Below are positions 19,361-29,888 of a stretch of 37,500 nt of DNA, piece after piece (position 1 is the first letter of the stretch; every line of letters starts with the position of its first letter). The notes beneath the pieces were generated by a model that was given only the letters and a program-made list of their open reading frames with translations, was not told where the DNA came from and did no database searches. This DNA is from Symbiodinium natans (Eukaryota; Sar; Dinophyceae; Suessiales; Symbiodiniaceae): the NCBI GenBank assembly GCA_905221605.1, contig CAJNDS010000400.1, positions 1 through 37,500 of the forward strand, read 5' to 3'. The position numbers and the translations under genes were made by a program.

Positions 19361-22209
19361 GAAAGTTCCTGTCTGGCTCAAGTCTCGGCTCAACCCCGGT
19401 GGGGTGCGCAGGTAGAGAGCGGATCGGTGGCCTGGAGTCTGTACCTAAGGGTGGGCTCCAACAGGACTCAAACCGAAACCACTGTGTTTGCTCGGTAGTT
19501 CTGCCAGCCACATAGCTGCCTGTGTACGGCCTCGCCGAGTGCTGAGGGAACTTTTGACCTCGCTGCTGAGGGTGTTGTCGGCCTCGCCTAAGCTGAGGAT
19601 TGTGGAAAGTCTTCGGCCTCGCTCGGAGGGACAACATAGTTCGGCCTCACCACGGTTGAGGGAAACACCTCCTGGAACTGAGGTGCAAGAAGATAGCAGA
19701 CCTGTGCGAGCGAAGAGGGTTCCGAGGCCTTAACTTCCTTTGTTGGAACAGGGCCCCGTCTCAACCGCAGATTTCCGCTCGTGAGCTATCGGCGACCAGA
19801 GTGGCCGTCCACAGTGCCCTGGACAGTGTGCCACACGCCAAAGAGACTTGCTGCAAGGCAGACGGAGAGCGACGGATCATGCCGGCAATTGCGTGCTGTG
19901 TATTTGCATGGTCACACCAGGAGCGTCGTGAAGGCTTTTCCTGGAACTGTCGCAGTCATATCGTATCCACTTCGTCCGTCGCACCAGGAGAGGCAACATA
20001 GCCTGGGGCAGCTGTGGGAATTGGAATGTCCAAAGAAGCCTGAATGCAGCTAACCTCCACCTGCAGCTCCGGGATTTCCGATGCTGTGAGGATGCGAGGC
20101 TTTGGAACATCGATTTCTATGTCGATCCCACAAACCCATCCCTGATGATTGATGGCAGCGGACGTGAAATCAGGTACCTGGGTAGGCTGGTGATTATGGT
20201 GTATGGCCCTGATGTGTCGAGAAGGATGCTGGCCTTGTCGGAAGATGATGAGGAATGGATGCTCCTTTGAGGTGATGAAACGTCGCCGGCCAGTAACCAG
20301 GCAAGTGGAAGTGGATTGAATTGCGAGCACAGCCTCGCCATTAAGGGCCATGTGAGGGCAAACCCGAATGCAGGCTTAGCTTGCCGGAATGAGGGTGATC
20401 AACATACCCTCGCAGCACAATCCAGAACCCGTGAAACCAGCGGAGATGCCATGTGAGGCTATGCAAGGGCAGTTTCGGCCTCGCTATGCTGGAGTAAAGG
20501 TTCGGCCTCGCCTCGGCTGAGGGAATGGATGGTTCGGCCTCGCCACGGCTGAGGGAACAACAGAAGGGTTGCGAAAACGCCTCGCTGATGAAGAAGGTGC
20601 ATGATGTTCCGGCCTCGCATCAGCTGAGGGAAGAATGATGGAATGGGCAGGCCGGGCACTTATTGGTCTGCCGGAATTGAGTCTTGAAGACTCTGGAAGC
20701 ACTGCATGCAGCTTGCACGGCTGATGCTACTGGGCGCAAAGCGGTAAAGCAGCTTGAAGCATAGACTCCGCGGTGCCGGTGTGTCGGAGCAATTGATAGG
20801 TACAACCGCAGCCCAGCAGTGCTCAATCAAACAAAGCAACATTCGGCCTCGACTTTGGTCTGAGGGAATGTGAGCTATAAAGTGCAAACTCCAGAATATG
20901 GATGAGGGACGCTGGCCAGGCATGGAGACCAGCAAAGGGCAGGTACCAGCATTGCACTGGAGAAGCCTCGAGTCCCAATGGCAGTGAATTTGTGGTGAGG
21001 AATACGTCGACTGGTAAGTAAGTGCGAGAAAGCCAGGGCGATTCTGGGGAGAACAGCAAGGCACGGTTAGTAAGTGCGAGAACACCGGAGCTGCTGAGAA
21101 CCCTGGATTAGCCGGGACGTACTCCGTGGAGGATTCGTTGTCACTGCTTTCAGAAATGCCCACAAGGACCAAGCATGCAGCTAAACCCGTGGTCGCAGAG
21201 TGGGCCTCACTTCGGTTGAGGGTAATCGACTCCCAAGTGAGAGTATGGAGTTTTGGTGGCAAACAAGAGAGCCAGCCGACTGTCTTTGGAACAATGGCTA
21301 CGGCTGGATTGGAGAATGTCAAGTCTCACAATGGATAGCGGCCTCGTACATAATATCCTCACAGGCAGGGTGGGTTTGACCTGGTAGTCGGCACCTTGCC
21401 CGGCCCCCTGTCAGGCGCCTGTACCGGCCACCTGTTGAAGGTGTGTGGCGTGGGGTCACCGGTGCGTAGCGGCGATTTCGGTCGCTTAGCGTCCTCCAGC
21501 CTAAAAAGGGGTATGTTTGGGCAGGTACTTCACCTGTTCCTCCTGCTTGGCTCGTGTTGGAGATGTGTGAATCGAGGGCATGGATCCGTCAAGGTGAGAT
21601 GACGAGAAAGTGCAGAATTGGGCCTCAATCAATATGGAACGGTCTATGGGGATTGACCACCCCGCTGGTAGAGGGATAGCGGCCTCTGAGAATCGGAGGG
21701 CATGGATCACCTCCCGGCAAAAGCCACAGGAAGTATGCCCTGTGCATGCAAGAGGCAGCCACCGTAACCAGAGTCCATGAAGCCTTGGGCCATGACCTGG
21801 TTTGAAGACATGTCCGGCCTCACTACGGTTGAGGGGTGTGGATGGAAGCACTCAGGACATGCAATGAGACTCGTAGAACGAGCATCTGGGTCTACAGGAA
21901 TTGACCTCCATTCGGTTGAGGGATAGCGGCCTCCACGAAGAGGGCATGGATCACCTCCCGAATAGACAACACAGAGAATGTGCAAGCATACAGGCAATTT
22001 GCCTTGGCCAAAGTCTTCAAGCCACTGGCAACGACTTGGTCAAAACGACATTCCGGCCTCACTTCGGTTGAGGGTAGCGGTACGTCAAAACCGAGGACAA
22101 GGAATGAGAGGGGGAACTTACCGGCAGTTTCACCCCACAGTTTTAGTAAGCTTTTGTTTCACTTGAACCCACAGCCCCTTCGGGTGGCTACGCCTCGCAG
22201 CGTGCAGAC
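19361..22209. repeat. Tandem unit A (2849 bp) inside the LTR element
   Basis: It begins GAAAGTTCCTGTCTGGCTCA and is followed by a near-identical unit B. Differences are scattered point changes and small indels. It is dense in small bulged hairpins. It contains two GTTAGTAAGTGCGAGAA-type boxes (about 21,017 and 21,066) and ends with the conserved box that starts at 22,173. Confidence 0.88.
19931..20270 (+). pseudogene. Start-less copy of the small unit ORF (unit A)
   Basis: The open frame ending at TGA 20,270 encodes the same C-terminal ~110 residues as the ORF in unit B, ending EDDEEWMLL. A two-base length difference near 19,940 puts its upstream part out of frame, and no ATG precedes the shared region. 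Three differences from unit B in the shared frame are all third-position synonymous changes (AGG/AGA, GGT/GGA, ATT/ATA). Confidence 0.35.
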
Positions 22210-22224
22210 GAAAGTTCCTGTCTG
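22173..22224 (+). repeat. Conserved ~50-nt unit-end box, copy 1
   Basis: It opens with the hairpin AGCCCC-TTCG-GGTGGCT, which has a UUCG loop and the same single bulged T as the CCTC family, then TACGCCTCGCAGCGTGCAGA and AAAGTTCCTGTCT. Copies recur at 25,092-25,142 and 27,175-27,223. It marks each unit boundary and is almost unchanged even beside the diverged unit C. Confidence 0.75.
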
Positions 22225-25128
22225 GCTCAAGTCTCGGCTCAACCCCGGTGGGGTGCGCAGGTAGAGAGCGGATCGGTGGCCTGGAGTCTGTACCTAAGGG
22301 TGGGCTCCAACAGGACTCAAACCGAAACCACTGTGTTTGCTCGGTAGTTCCGCCAGCCACATAGCTGCCTGTGTACGGCCTCGCCGAGTGCTGAGGGAAC
22401 TTTTGACCTCGCTGCTGAGGGTGTTGTCGGCCTCGCCTAAGCTGAGGATTGTGGAAAGTCTTCGGCCTCGCTCGGAGGGACAACATAGTTCGGCCTCACC
22501 ACGGTTGAGGGAAACACCTCCTGGAACTGAGGTGCAAGAAGATAGCAGACCTGTGCGAGCGAAGAGGGTTCCGAGGCCTTAACTTCCTTTGTTGGAACAG
22601 GGCCCCGTCTCAACCGCAGATTTCCGCTCGTGAGCTATCGGCGACCAGAGTGGCCGTCCACAGTGCCCTGGACAGTGTGCCACACGCCAAAGAGACTTGC
22701 TGCAAGGCAGACGGAGAGCGACGGATCATGCCGGCAATTGCGTGCTGTGTATTTGCATGGTCACACCAGGAGCGTCGTGAAGGACACCTGGAACTGTCGC
22801 AGTCATATCGTATCCACTTCGTCCGTCGCACCAGGAGAGGCAACATAGCCTGGGGCAGCTGTGGGAATTGGAATGTCCAAAGAAGCCTGAATGCAGCTAA
22901 CCTCCACCTGCAGCTCCGGGATTTCCGATGCTGTGAGGATGCGAGGCTTTGGAACATCGATTTCTATGTCGATCCCACAAACCCATCCCTGATGATTGAT
23001 GGCAGCGGACGTGAAATCAGATACCTGGGAAGGCTGGTGATAATGGTGTATGGCCCTGATGTGTCGAGAAGGATGCTGGCCTTGTCGGAAGATGATGAGG
23101 AATGGATGCTCCTTTGAGGTGATGGAATGTCGCCGGCCAGTAACCAGGCAAGTGGAAGTGGATGAATTGCGAGCACAGCCTCGCCACTAAGGGCCATGTG
23201 AGGGCAAACCCGAATGCAGGCTTAGCTTGCCGGAATGAGGGTGATCAACATACCCTCGCAGAACAATGCTTTCAGAACCCGTGAAACCAGCGGAGATGCC
23301 ATGTGAGGCTATGCAAGGGCAGTTTCGGCCTCGCTATGCTGGAGCAAAGGTTCGGCCTCGCCGGGCTAAGGGAATGGATGGTTCGGCCTCGCCACGGCTG
23401 AGGGAACAACAGAAGGGTTGCGAAAACGCCTCGCTGATGAAGAACGGTGCATGAAGTTCCGGCCTCGCTTCAGCTGAGGGAAGAATGATGACAAGCAGTT
23501 CCTGGAAAAGATGCCGCATGGGCACAAGAGGGACTGATAATTGCGAGCATGACATGGAATGGGCAGACCGGGCACTGGAATGAATGGTCTGCCGGAATTG
23601 AGTCCTGGAGACTCTGGAAGCACTGCATGCAGCTTGGACGGCTGATGCTACTGGGTGCAAAGCGGTCAAGAGCTTGAAGCATAGACTCCGCGGTGCCGGT
23701 GTGTCGGAGCAATTGATAGAAGACAACCGCAGCCCAGCAGTGCTCAATCACACAAAGCAATCATTCGGCCTCGACTTAGGTCTGAGGGAATGTGAGATAT
23801 GGAAAGAGCAAACTCCAGAATATGGATAAAGGAAACTGGCCAGGCATGGAGGCCAGCAAAGAGCAGGTACCAGCATTGCACTGGAGAAGCCTCGAGTCCC
23901 AATGGCAGTGAACTTTGTGGTGAGGAATACGTCGACTGGTGAGTAAGTGCGAGAAAGCCAGGGCGATTCTGGGGAGAACAGCAAGGCACGGTTAGTAAGT
24001 GCGAGAACACCGGAGCTGCTGAGAACCCTGGATTAGCCGGGACGTACTCCGTGAAGGATTCGTTGTCACTGCTTTCAGAAATGCCCACAAGGACCAAGCA
24101 TGCAGCTAACCCGTGGTTGCAGAGTGGGCCTCACTTCGGTTGAGGGTAATCGACTCCCAAGTGAGAGTATGGAGTTTTGGTGGCAAACAAGAGAGCCAGC
24201 CGACTGTCTTTGGAACAATGGCTACGGCTGGATTGGAGAATGTCAAGTCTCACAATGGATAGCGGCCTCGTACATAATATCCTCACAGGCAGGGTGGGTT
24301 TGACCTGGTAGTCGGCACCTTGCCCGGCCCCCTGTCAGGCGCCTGTACCGGCCACCTGTTGAAGGTGTGTGGCGTGGGGTCACCGGTGCGTAGCGGCGAT
24401 TTCGGTCGCTTAGCGTCCTCCAGCCTAAAAAGGGGTATGTTTGGGCAGGTACTTCACCTGTTCCTCCTGCTTGGCTCGTGTTGGAGATGTGTGAATCGAG
24501 GGCATGGATCCGTCAAGGTGAGATGACGAGAAAGTGCAGAATTGGGCCTCAATCGGAACGGTCTATGGGGATTGACCACCCCGCCGGTAGAGGGATAGCG
24601 GCCTCTGAGAATCGGAGGGCATGGATCACCTCCCGGCAAAAGCCACAGGAAGTATGCCCTGTGCATGCAAGAGGCAGCCACCGTAACCAGAGTCCATGAA
24701 GCCTTGGGCCATGACCTGGTTTGAAGACATGTCCGGCCTCACTACGGTTGAGGGGTGTGGATGGAAGCACTCAGGACATGCAATGAGACTCGTAGAACGA
24801 GCATCTGGGTCTACAGGAATGACCTCCATTCGGTTGAGGGATAGCGGCCTCCACGAACGAGGGCATGGATCACCTCCCGAATAGACAACACAGAGAATGT
24901 GCAAGCATACAGGCAATTTGCCTTGGCCAAAGTCTTCAAGCCAATGGCAACGACTTGGTCAAAACGACATTCCGGCCTCACTTCGGTTGAGGGTAGCGGT
25001 ACGTCAAAACCGAGGACAAGGAATGAGAGGGGGAACTTACCGGCAGTTTCACCCCACAGTTTTAGTAAGCTTTTGTTTCACTTGAACCCACAGCCCCTTC
25101 GGGTGGCTACGCCTCGCAGCGTGCAGAC
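22210..25128. repeat. Tandem unit B (2919 bp)
   Basis: This is a recent duplicate of unit A. It has an extra segment of about 65 bp at about 23,489-23,555 and small indels, one of which (near 22,784) restores a longer open frame than in unit A. It ends with the conserved box at 25,092. Confidence 0.88.
22728..23117 (+). CDS. Candidate small protein in unit B, unrecognised
   Basis: This 129-codon frame starts at ATG 22,728 and ends at TGA 23,117. The last ~65 residues look protein-like (WNIDFYVDPTNPSLMIDG..., then a hydrophobic strand and an acidic tail). Compared with unit A, the three substitutions in the shared ~110 codons are all synonymous. This weakly favours selection on the protein (one in nine by chance for any frame). 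No domain was recognised, and the upstream half is less convincing. It lies among hairpin repeats in the 3' non-pol part of the element. Confidence 0.35.
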   Translation: MPAIACCVFAWSHQERREGHLELSQSYRIHFVRRTRRGNIAWGSCGNWNVQRSLNAANLHLQLRDFRCCEDARLWNIDFYVDPTNPSLMIDGSGREIRYLGRLVIMVYGPDVSRRMLALSEDDEEWMLL

Positions 25129-25142
25129 GAAAGTTCCTGTCT
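25092..25142 (+). repeat. Conserved unit-end box, copy 2
   Basis: This copy is identical in layout to the box at 22,173 and sits at the junction of units B and C. Confidence 0.75.
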
Positions 25143-27210
25143 GGCTCAAGGTTTCGGCTCAACCCCGGTGGGGTGCTCAGGTAGAGAGCGTCTTTAGTGC
25201 CGTTGTGGCTGGCCCTGGGGCTTGTAACTAAGGGTAGGTTCCGTTTTGAGGCCTGGCAAAACTGTGTTTGCTCGTAGGCCGGCTGACCGGCTAAGCTGTC
25301 ATAGAGCGGCGGCCCGCCAACTGCTGCCGTCGACGAAGGGCGTGAGTGCACAGTTTTCGGCCTCGCTTCGCTAGAGGGAAGCTTTTCGTCCTCGCGTTGC
25401 TGAGGGAACCTTGTGGCCTACAGTCTGCTCTGGGTCACAGTGAGAGTTGCAGCCTCATTGCTTGAGGGGTGACGCAAGCCTGTTGCTCACCAGAGATTCC
25501 TGCTGTCTCTGGGTGAGCAAAACCCACCGACCCTCATTTGGATTGAGGGCTGTGCTGAAGGTGAGTTTGGGTTCCTCGCTCACTTGTGTGGAAAACGAAG
25601 GTGAGACCGAAACACGGGGGAAACGGCCAGGCACGCTGCAGACAGTGCAGGCCAACGTCGCACTGCAAGAGGCATCCTTGCAGTGGCGACAGGAGTGTCC
25701 CGAACAATTGCGGTGTGCTCGAGCCCAAGCTTGCAGGTTTTCGGGGATCTGCAAGCTGAGCACAACAGGATTTTCTTCGCAGGTAGAATCAGGTAGAAAA
25801 GATTTGGCCCAACCCTGGTGGATCTGCCTGGACATAAATAACCAGAGGCATCAGTGTCGTAAAGCTCATTGACTGGTGCTACTGAGAAACCGTTGCCAAG
25901 GAACTTGCAGTAGGACTGTGGTGCGGCGCAGTGCAAGTTGAAGAGCAGCTGGTGGTGGCTGCTCCCCGGAAAACCAATAGTCCAAGAAGCCTCCTTCGGC
26001 CTCGCTCCGTGCTGAGGGTTTGCAAGGGTTGGTATTGGCCGGAAAGGATTCAGATGGAGGTTACCCGATCTTCGCGCTTTTCCCATCTGAAGGCAACCAA
26101 TGGTAATCAGCCTGCTGGACATGGCAGGCCTGCTTTTGTTTACATCCACGTCTCCTGCAAGGGCTGGGGTCTGTCCGTGCACACAGACAAGGCGGAACCT
26201 TGCAGATGTTTAGGTCCTCGCGGCACGGCCGCTGGAGGTTGTTTGAAGATGTTGGCTCTCACTATCTGGTGAGTGGTTTGTATGGGCACTTGCTGGGGCA
26301 AGGCGGCTCTGGCGTCTGAGGATGGTACATGTGCTGGCTGCTGAGTACGGGCCACCGAAAGAGACCTGTGGTAAGACAAGCGATGAAAGGAGCCGAACTC
26401 CTAAAGAAAGGACAGGCTAGCTCACGCGGACGCCACGCAGAGTATGTGTTACTATCTTCAGATGTTGGAGCCAAATTGCCAGCCTTGTGACGTGAGATGT
26501 GGTGTTTGGATTCGGCCTCAAGCACTGGAAGGCCTACAACAACAAATCCGAATGAAAACTGTGGTCCTAAGACACGCGGTGCAGCTGCTTATACGTGGCA
26601 CCGCGGGGGTCACAAAGAGATAGAGGGCTTGCCAGCAAGGGAACTCTGTCTAAAGAGAGCCCTGGCTCAGTGAGGAGCTGAGGGCCTGGCTGCGCTGATG
26701 CAGCGGAATGGTTGTTCGGCCTCGCCTCCGCTGAGGGAACAACAGTCAATGCTTCTCTGCAGTGTCGGTCCGGGTTAGTAAGAGCGAGAACGCCGGGACC
26801 TCGAGCTGCAGTTTTACCATGAAGCAACCGCGTGAGATGCATTATTGGTCAACTGGTGAGTAAGAGCGAGAAAGCCAGGGTGACGCTACTTTGGGGGAGG
26901 CTGCAAGGCACGGTTAGTAAGTGTGAGAAAGCCGGAGCTGCGGACGAACCTGGAGTAGCAGTTTTTCATACCTCACGTGTTTCACTTTGCGGCCTCGCAT
27001 GCGCTGAGGAAATATGCCTCGAACAGAACATCCAGTGCTGAGTGGGGATTGCCAAACTTACGGAGGCTGATGCCACAACAAGTGCCTCAACAGCAATGCA
27101 TGCGGAGGGCAAAGTTCGGCCTCGCGAGTGCCTCAAGCGAGGTAATTTTTAGTTTAGTTTCACCTTGACCAACGGCCCCTTCGGGTGGCTACGCCTCGCA
27201 GCGTGCAGAC
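25129..27210. repeat. Diverged tandem unit C (~2.08 kb)
   Basis: It shares the same opening (GAAAGTTCCTGTCTGGCTCA) and closing box, but only parts of the interior match units A and B. The matches include the hairpin family and three GTTAGTAAG(T/A)G(C/T)GAGAA boxes near 26,773-26,920. It is an older or rearranged copy. Confidence 0.75.
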
Positions 27211-27223
27211 GAAAGTTCCTGTC
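27175..27223 (+). repeat. Conserved unit-end box, copy 3
   Basis: This copy ends unit C. The outermost A-T pair of the hairpin is lost, but the inner stem, UUCG loop and bulged T are kept. After it, about 160 bp lead to the 3' LTR. Confidence 0.72.
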
Positions 27224-27381
27224 TAAGGACATGTTAACTTTGTTGTCCTGCATGCTGGCTCAGAGTTGTGTGTGTAGTTGTAGGAACTCCGTAGTTGTGC
27301 CTTGGAGGCTCGACGGGAGTGCTGCTTTAAGTGGGAAAGCCTTTTGAAGTGCTCGAGTTGTAGGGATGTGTGTCTGGAAGC
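27224..27381 (+). other. Pre-LTR segment, no clear polypurine tract
   Basis: No gene was found. An LTR element should have a polypurine tract directly before the 3' LTR. Here the sequence is GGGATGTGTGTCTGGAAGC, which is only partly purine. Confidence 0.4.
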
Positions 27382-27604
27382 TGTAGAAGTGACTGTGCAC
27401 GTTTTTGCTTGCTTTAGGTGTAGTTGGGTAGGTCCCGAGAACTCCCACTGACGTTTGAGTTTGTTTTGTGGCTGTGGAGAACACGTGGCAGAGCAGAGTT
27501 TTCACCTGTGTGTAAAGAGTTTCACTGACGAAGCCTCCGGCTTATGACTTTGGCTCAAGTCGTGAGAAAAAGAGGGTTCAGCGCGCTGCTGCTGTGTTTT
27601 CACA
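27382..27604 (+). repeat. 3' LTR (223 bp)
   Basis: It has the same termini and sequence as 10,630-10,851, with three transitions and one extra A. It carries the same TTTGGCTCAAG at 27,549-27,559. Confidence 0.9.
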
Positions 27605-28204
27605 AGGTCGGAAAAGATTTGTGCGGCGTGGCACTCCCTGCATGCTGAACAGCGCAACTGGACAAACCAACCACTGACAGGCAAAGCTCTTTCGGTAGAA
27701 CGCAAGACCGGAATTGCGTAATGCGCTGGATCAAAGTGCAAACGCTTCGTCTTGGATCTTGGAGGTTGCCCCGTTGCAGAAGACTTCAACCTTGCGACCT
27801 CCGTGCATCTTAACAGCCAAATATTTCTGACTTTCTTCAGAACTGTGGCACCGGCTCAAGTTGCTGGACACTGTGCAGAAACTCTGATGTGTCTCTGCAA
27901 TGTGTTGCGCGGAGTGGTCTGTTTCTAGCCGTTGCCGTGCTTCAAAAACTTGCATGCTGCTGCTTTTGTTCAGCGTTCTTGTTCTCGCAGCCTCGTTGAC
28001 GTGGAGCAACTGAAGTAGGAGCGCAAGAAGCTGAGTCCAAAGAGCTGCAGTGAAACGCAGCGTCTCAACAGATTGAAAGCGGCCATGTCGAAGCTAACCT
28101 AAGAATGAAACGCTTGCCAGAGCCAGCGCAAGCGTTGCAAAGCCTTGAAAGTGTTGTGCTTCAAGACTTGTTGGGGATCTTCTGGTTGGATGGCCTTTTT
28201 GACG
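27605..28204. other. Non-coding stretch, nothing recognised
   Basis: About 600 bp follow the 3' LTR. Only short open frames without recognisable motifs occur. No repeats shared with the rest of the window were seen. Confidence 0.5.
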
Positions 28205-28644
28205 TATCGGTTGGGTTGTAGGGCCGAGAAACCGCACGTGCGCGCTGTGTCTCTACTTTTGCAGTTTTGCTCTGTTTCTGTCTTTCTCTAGCTTTCTTGC
28301 TGTCACTGTCGACGGCTCAGACATCCAGTTGTGCGTGTCCGTGCAAGTGCTTGGGCCCGGCTCTGGAGTGACAACGCTCGCGTGTTTTGTTTTGGAGTTC
28401 GGGTGGCAAGGCTGAGAAACCCCACGTTTGTGCTGTGTCTCTACGCAGTTTGGTTTCTTTCCATCTCTCTTTATCTCTCTTTCTCTGTCACTGTCGACGG
28501 CTCAGACATCCAGTCATGCAGCTTGGCGCAAGTGCTTGGGCCCTGGAGTGCAAACGCTCCTGTGTAGAAGGGCTTTGTTTTTTTAAGTTCGGGTTAGAGC
28601 CGAGAAACCGCACAAGCTCGGCGTGCGTCTGTGCTTTCGCACCT

Positions 28645-28646
<2 letters not shown>

Positions 28647-28719
<73 letters not shown>
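28647..28719. repeat. (CT)n microsatellite
   Basis: An almost pure CT dinucleotide run of about 73 bp. It creates artificial Leu-Ser ORFs on the + strand and Arg-Glu ORFs on the - strand. Confidence 0.95.
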
Positions 28720-28721
<2 letters not shown>

Positions 28722-28790
28722 AACAGGCCAGGAAGACATTCGTGGGGGCATCCGCTGCCCTTGCCTGATCGTGTTTCTTTCCCTCGTCTC

Positions 28791-28859
28791 TTTTTCTCTC
28801 TCTATCTCTCTCTCAACATCTTTCTTTCTCTCTCTCGCTCTCTCTCGCTCTCGCTCTCT

Positions 28860-28934
<75 letters not shown>
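28791..28934. repeat. Interrupted then pure (CT)n microsatellite
   Basis: The first ~75 bp are CT-rich with interruptions. The run from about 28,864 to 28,934 is almost pure CT and ends directly at the CTGTCGACGGCTCAG box of the tandem unit. Confidence 0.95.
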
Positions 28935-28938
<4 letters not shown>

Positions 28939-29197
28939 ACGGCTCAGGCGTTTACATGGCATCTCGGGGCAGTGCTTGGGCCAGGGCGTGAAAACGCTCG
29001 CGTGTTGGAAGGTTTGTTTGTGTTTGTGTGTGTGTTTGTTTTAGAGCGTGGGTTGTGGGGCTGAGAAACCGCGCGCGCGCGCGGCGTGAGTGTAGTCGGT
29101 GCTTTCGCATGTACTCTCTCTGTCGCTCTTTCGCTTTCTATCTGAACTTGCTCCTGTTTGTTGCCATCATTTCCATGCAGGTTGTGCGTCGCGGAAG

Positions 29198-29250
29198 AGG
29201 GTGGCCAGCCGAGCGGGAGCATCACTCGCGAGACCCGGGCTGGCCACCCT
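29198..29250. repeat. 13-bp perfect inverted repeat
   Basis: AGGGTGGCCAGCC at 29,198-29,210 is the exact reverse complement of GGCTGGCCACCCT at 29,238-29,250, with 27 nt between. It could form a stable hairpin. No adjacent gene explains it as a terminator. Confidence 0.75.
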
Positions 29251-29888
29251 CAGAGCTGGTGGGTATTTATCCAGGAATAATGTGGCTCAAGATGTCCGCG
29301 ATGCTCGTTGTGCTCGCTCTCCTCTGTTGTTAATTCTCTTGATTGCCGAAAGCTCGTGTTGCTCAGTCCCCCCCCCGGTTTGACATGCTCCTGAACATGC
29401 GCTCGCTTGGCTCATGTTTTGGTCAAAGGAAGGAAGCGAATTCCGAGTCCAAGCTGCTTGTTTGGGCAAGGTAGCAACGGCCCAACGGGGCCCGCGTTGC
29501 AGCTCCGCGAAGGGTTTGCAAACCAGCGTCTGCGCTGGAACTGCCCGTTTTTTGTGGGTGCGGCGGCAAGCTCAACAGCAAACAGAGGGAACTGAAGGTA
29601 TCCAGCGAGGACGTTGTGCGAATCGCGTGAAACCTGTTCCTCGGCAGGCTCCAAGGAAGCACGTGAAACAGTCCCTTGCAGCTTTGCAAGTGGGAAGCAA
29701 ACTCCTTTACCTGCACCGTTTGGACACGTGTCCATACTACAATGCTGCAAATGAGCATGACAGATCAATGCTGCGGTGCTTGGCTCCCGACTTCTGTGCC
29801 CTTTAAGAATGCTGCAAATGAGCCCTTTAAGAATTTTAAAACCCAAACGGGGTGTGGGGCCCACGCAGTGGCATGCGATGATTCCAGG
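29251..29888. other. Non-coding stretch, nothing recognised
   Basis: No coherent gene was seen. It contains TGGCTCAAG at 29,283-29,291 and a short duplicated box AATGCTGCAAATGAGC (about 29,741 and 29,807). Confidence 0.45.

Larger units (their letters stand above)
19528..27145 (+). repeat. Family of small bulged hairpins (GGCCTC...TGAGGG)
   Basis: More than twenty short foldbacks share one plan: 5' arm CCTC plus two or three bases, a 3-5-nt loop, then the complementary bases, an unpaired T, and GAGG. Examples are CCTCGC-CTCG-GCTGAGG (20,506-20,522), CCTCAC-TTCG-GTTGAGG (21,205-21,221 and 22,057-22,073), CCTCGAC-TTTG-GTCTGAGG (20,847-20,865), CCTCAT-TTGG-ATTGAGG (25,532-25,548) and CCTCGC-ATGC-GCTGAGG (26,993-27,009). 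The bases inside the bulge change in pairs (GC/GC, AC/GT, AT/AT, GAC/GTC), so the fold rather than the sequence is conserved. The function is unknown. Confidence 0.8.
10630..27604 (+). mobile_element. Giant Ty1/copia-type LTR retrotransposon (~17 kb)
   Basis: The element is bounded by direct repeats of 222 and 223 bp that both start TGTAGAAG and end TTTTCACA. The internal order is primer-binding site, Gag with zinc knuckle, aspartic protease, DDE integrase, reverse transcriptase (YVDD) and RNase H. Integrase before RT is the Ty1/copia order. Ty1/copia elements are usually about 5 kb. This one is inflated by a ~1,000-residue protease-integrase spacer that carries an overlapping ORF, and by about 8 kb of repeats between pol and the 3' LTR. 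The LTRs differ by three substitutions and a one-base indel, which points to recent insertion. No perfect target-site duplication is visible. Confidence 0.85.
28205..29075. repeat. 188-bp tandem repeat with CT-tract expansions
   Basis: The box GAGAAACC(G/C)C recurs at 28,226, 28,414, 28,602 and 29,063, spaced 188, 188 and 461 bp. Each unit also has CTGTCGACGGCTCAG, a GTGCTTGGGCC box and AACGCTC(G/C). The third interval is longer because it contains two CT microsatellites. Confidence 0.8.

Noticed and set aside
19801-20001. 66-codon ORF in unit A and other 60-100-codon frames in units A-C
   Set aside because: They are disrupted between units by indels and show no motif; only the shared tail described separately has any support.
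10623-27611. Target-site duplication GGCCGG / GGTCGG flanking the LTR element
   Set aside because: The two differ by one base, and each lies one base away from the LTR end, so this could be chance.
28387-29064. Long Leu-Ser or Arg-Glu ORFs across the CT tracts on both strands
   Set aside because: They are pure products of a dinucleotide repeat.
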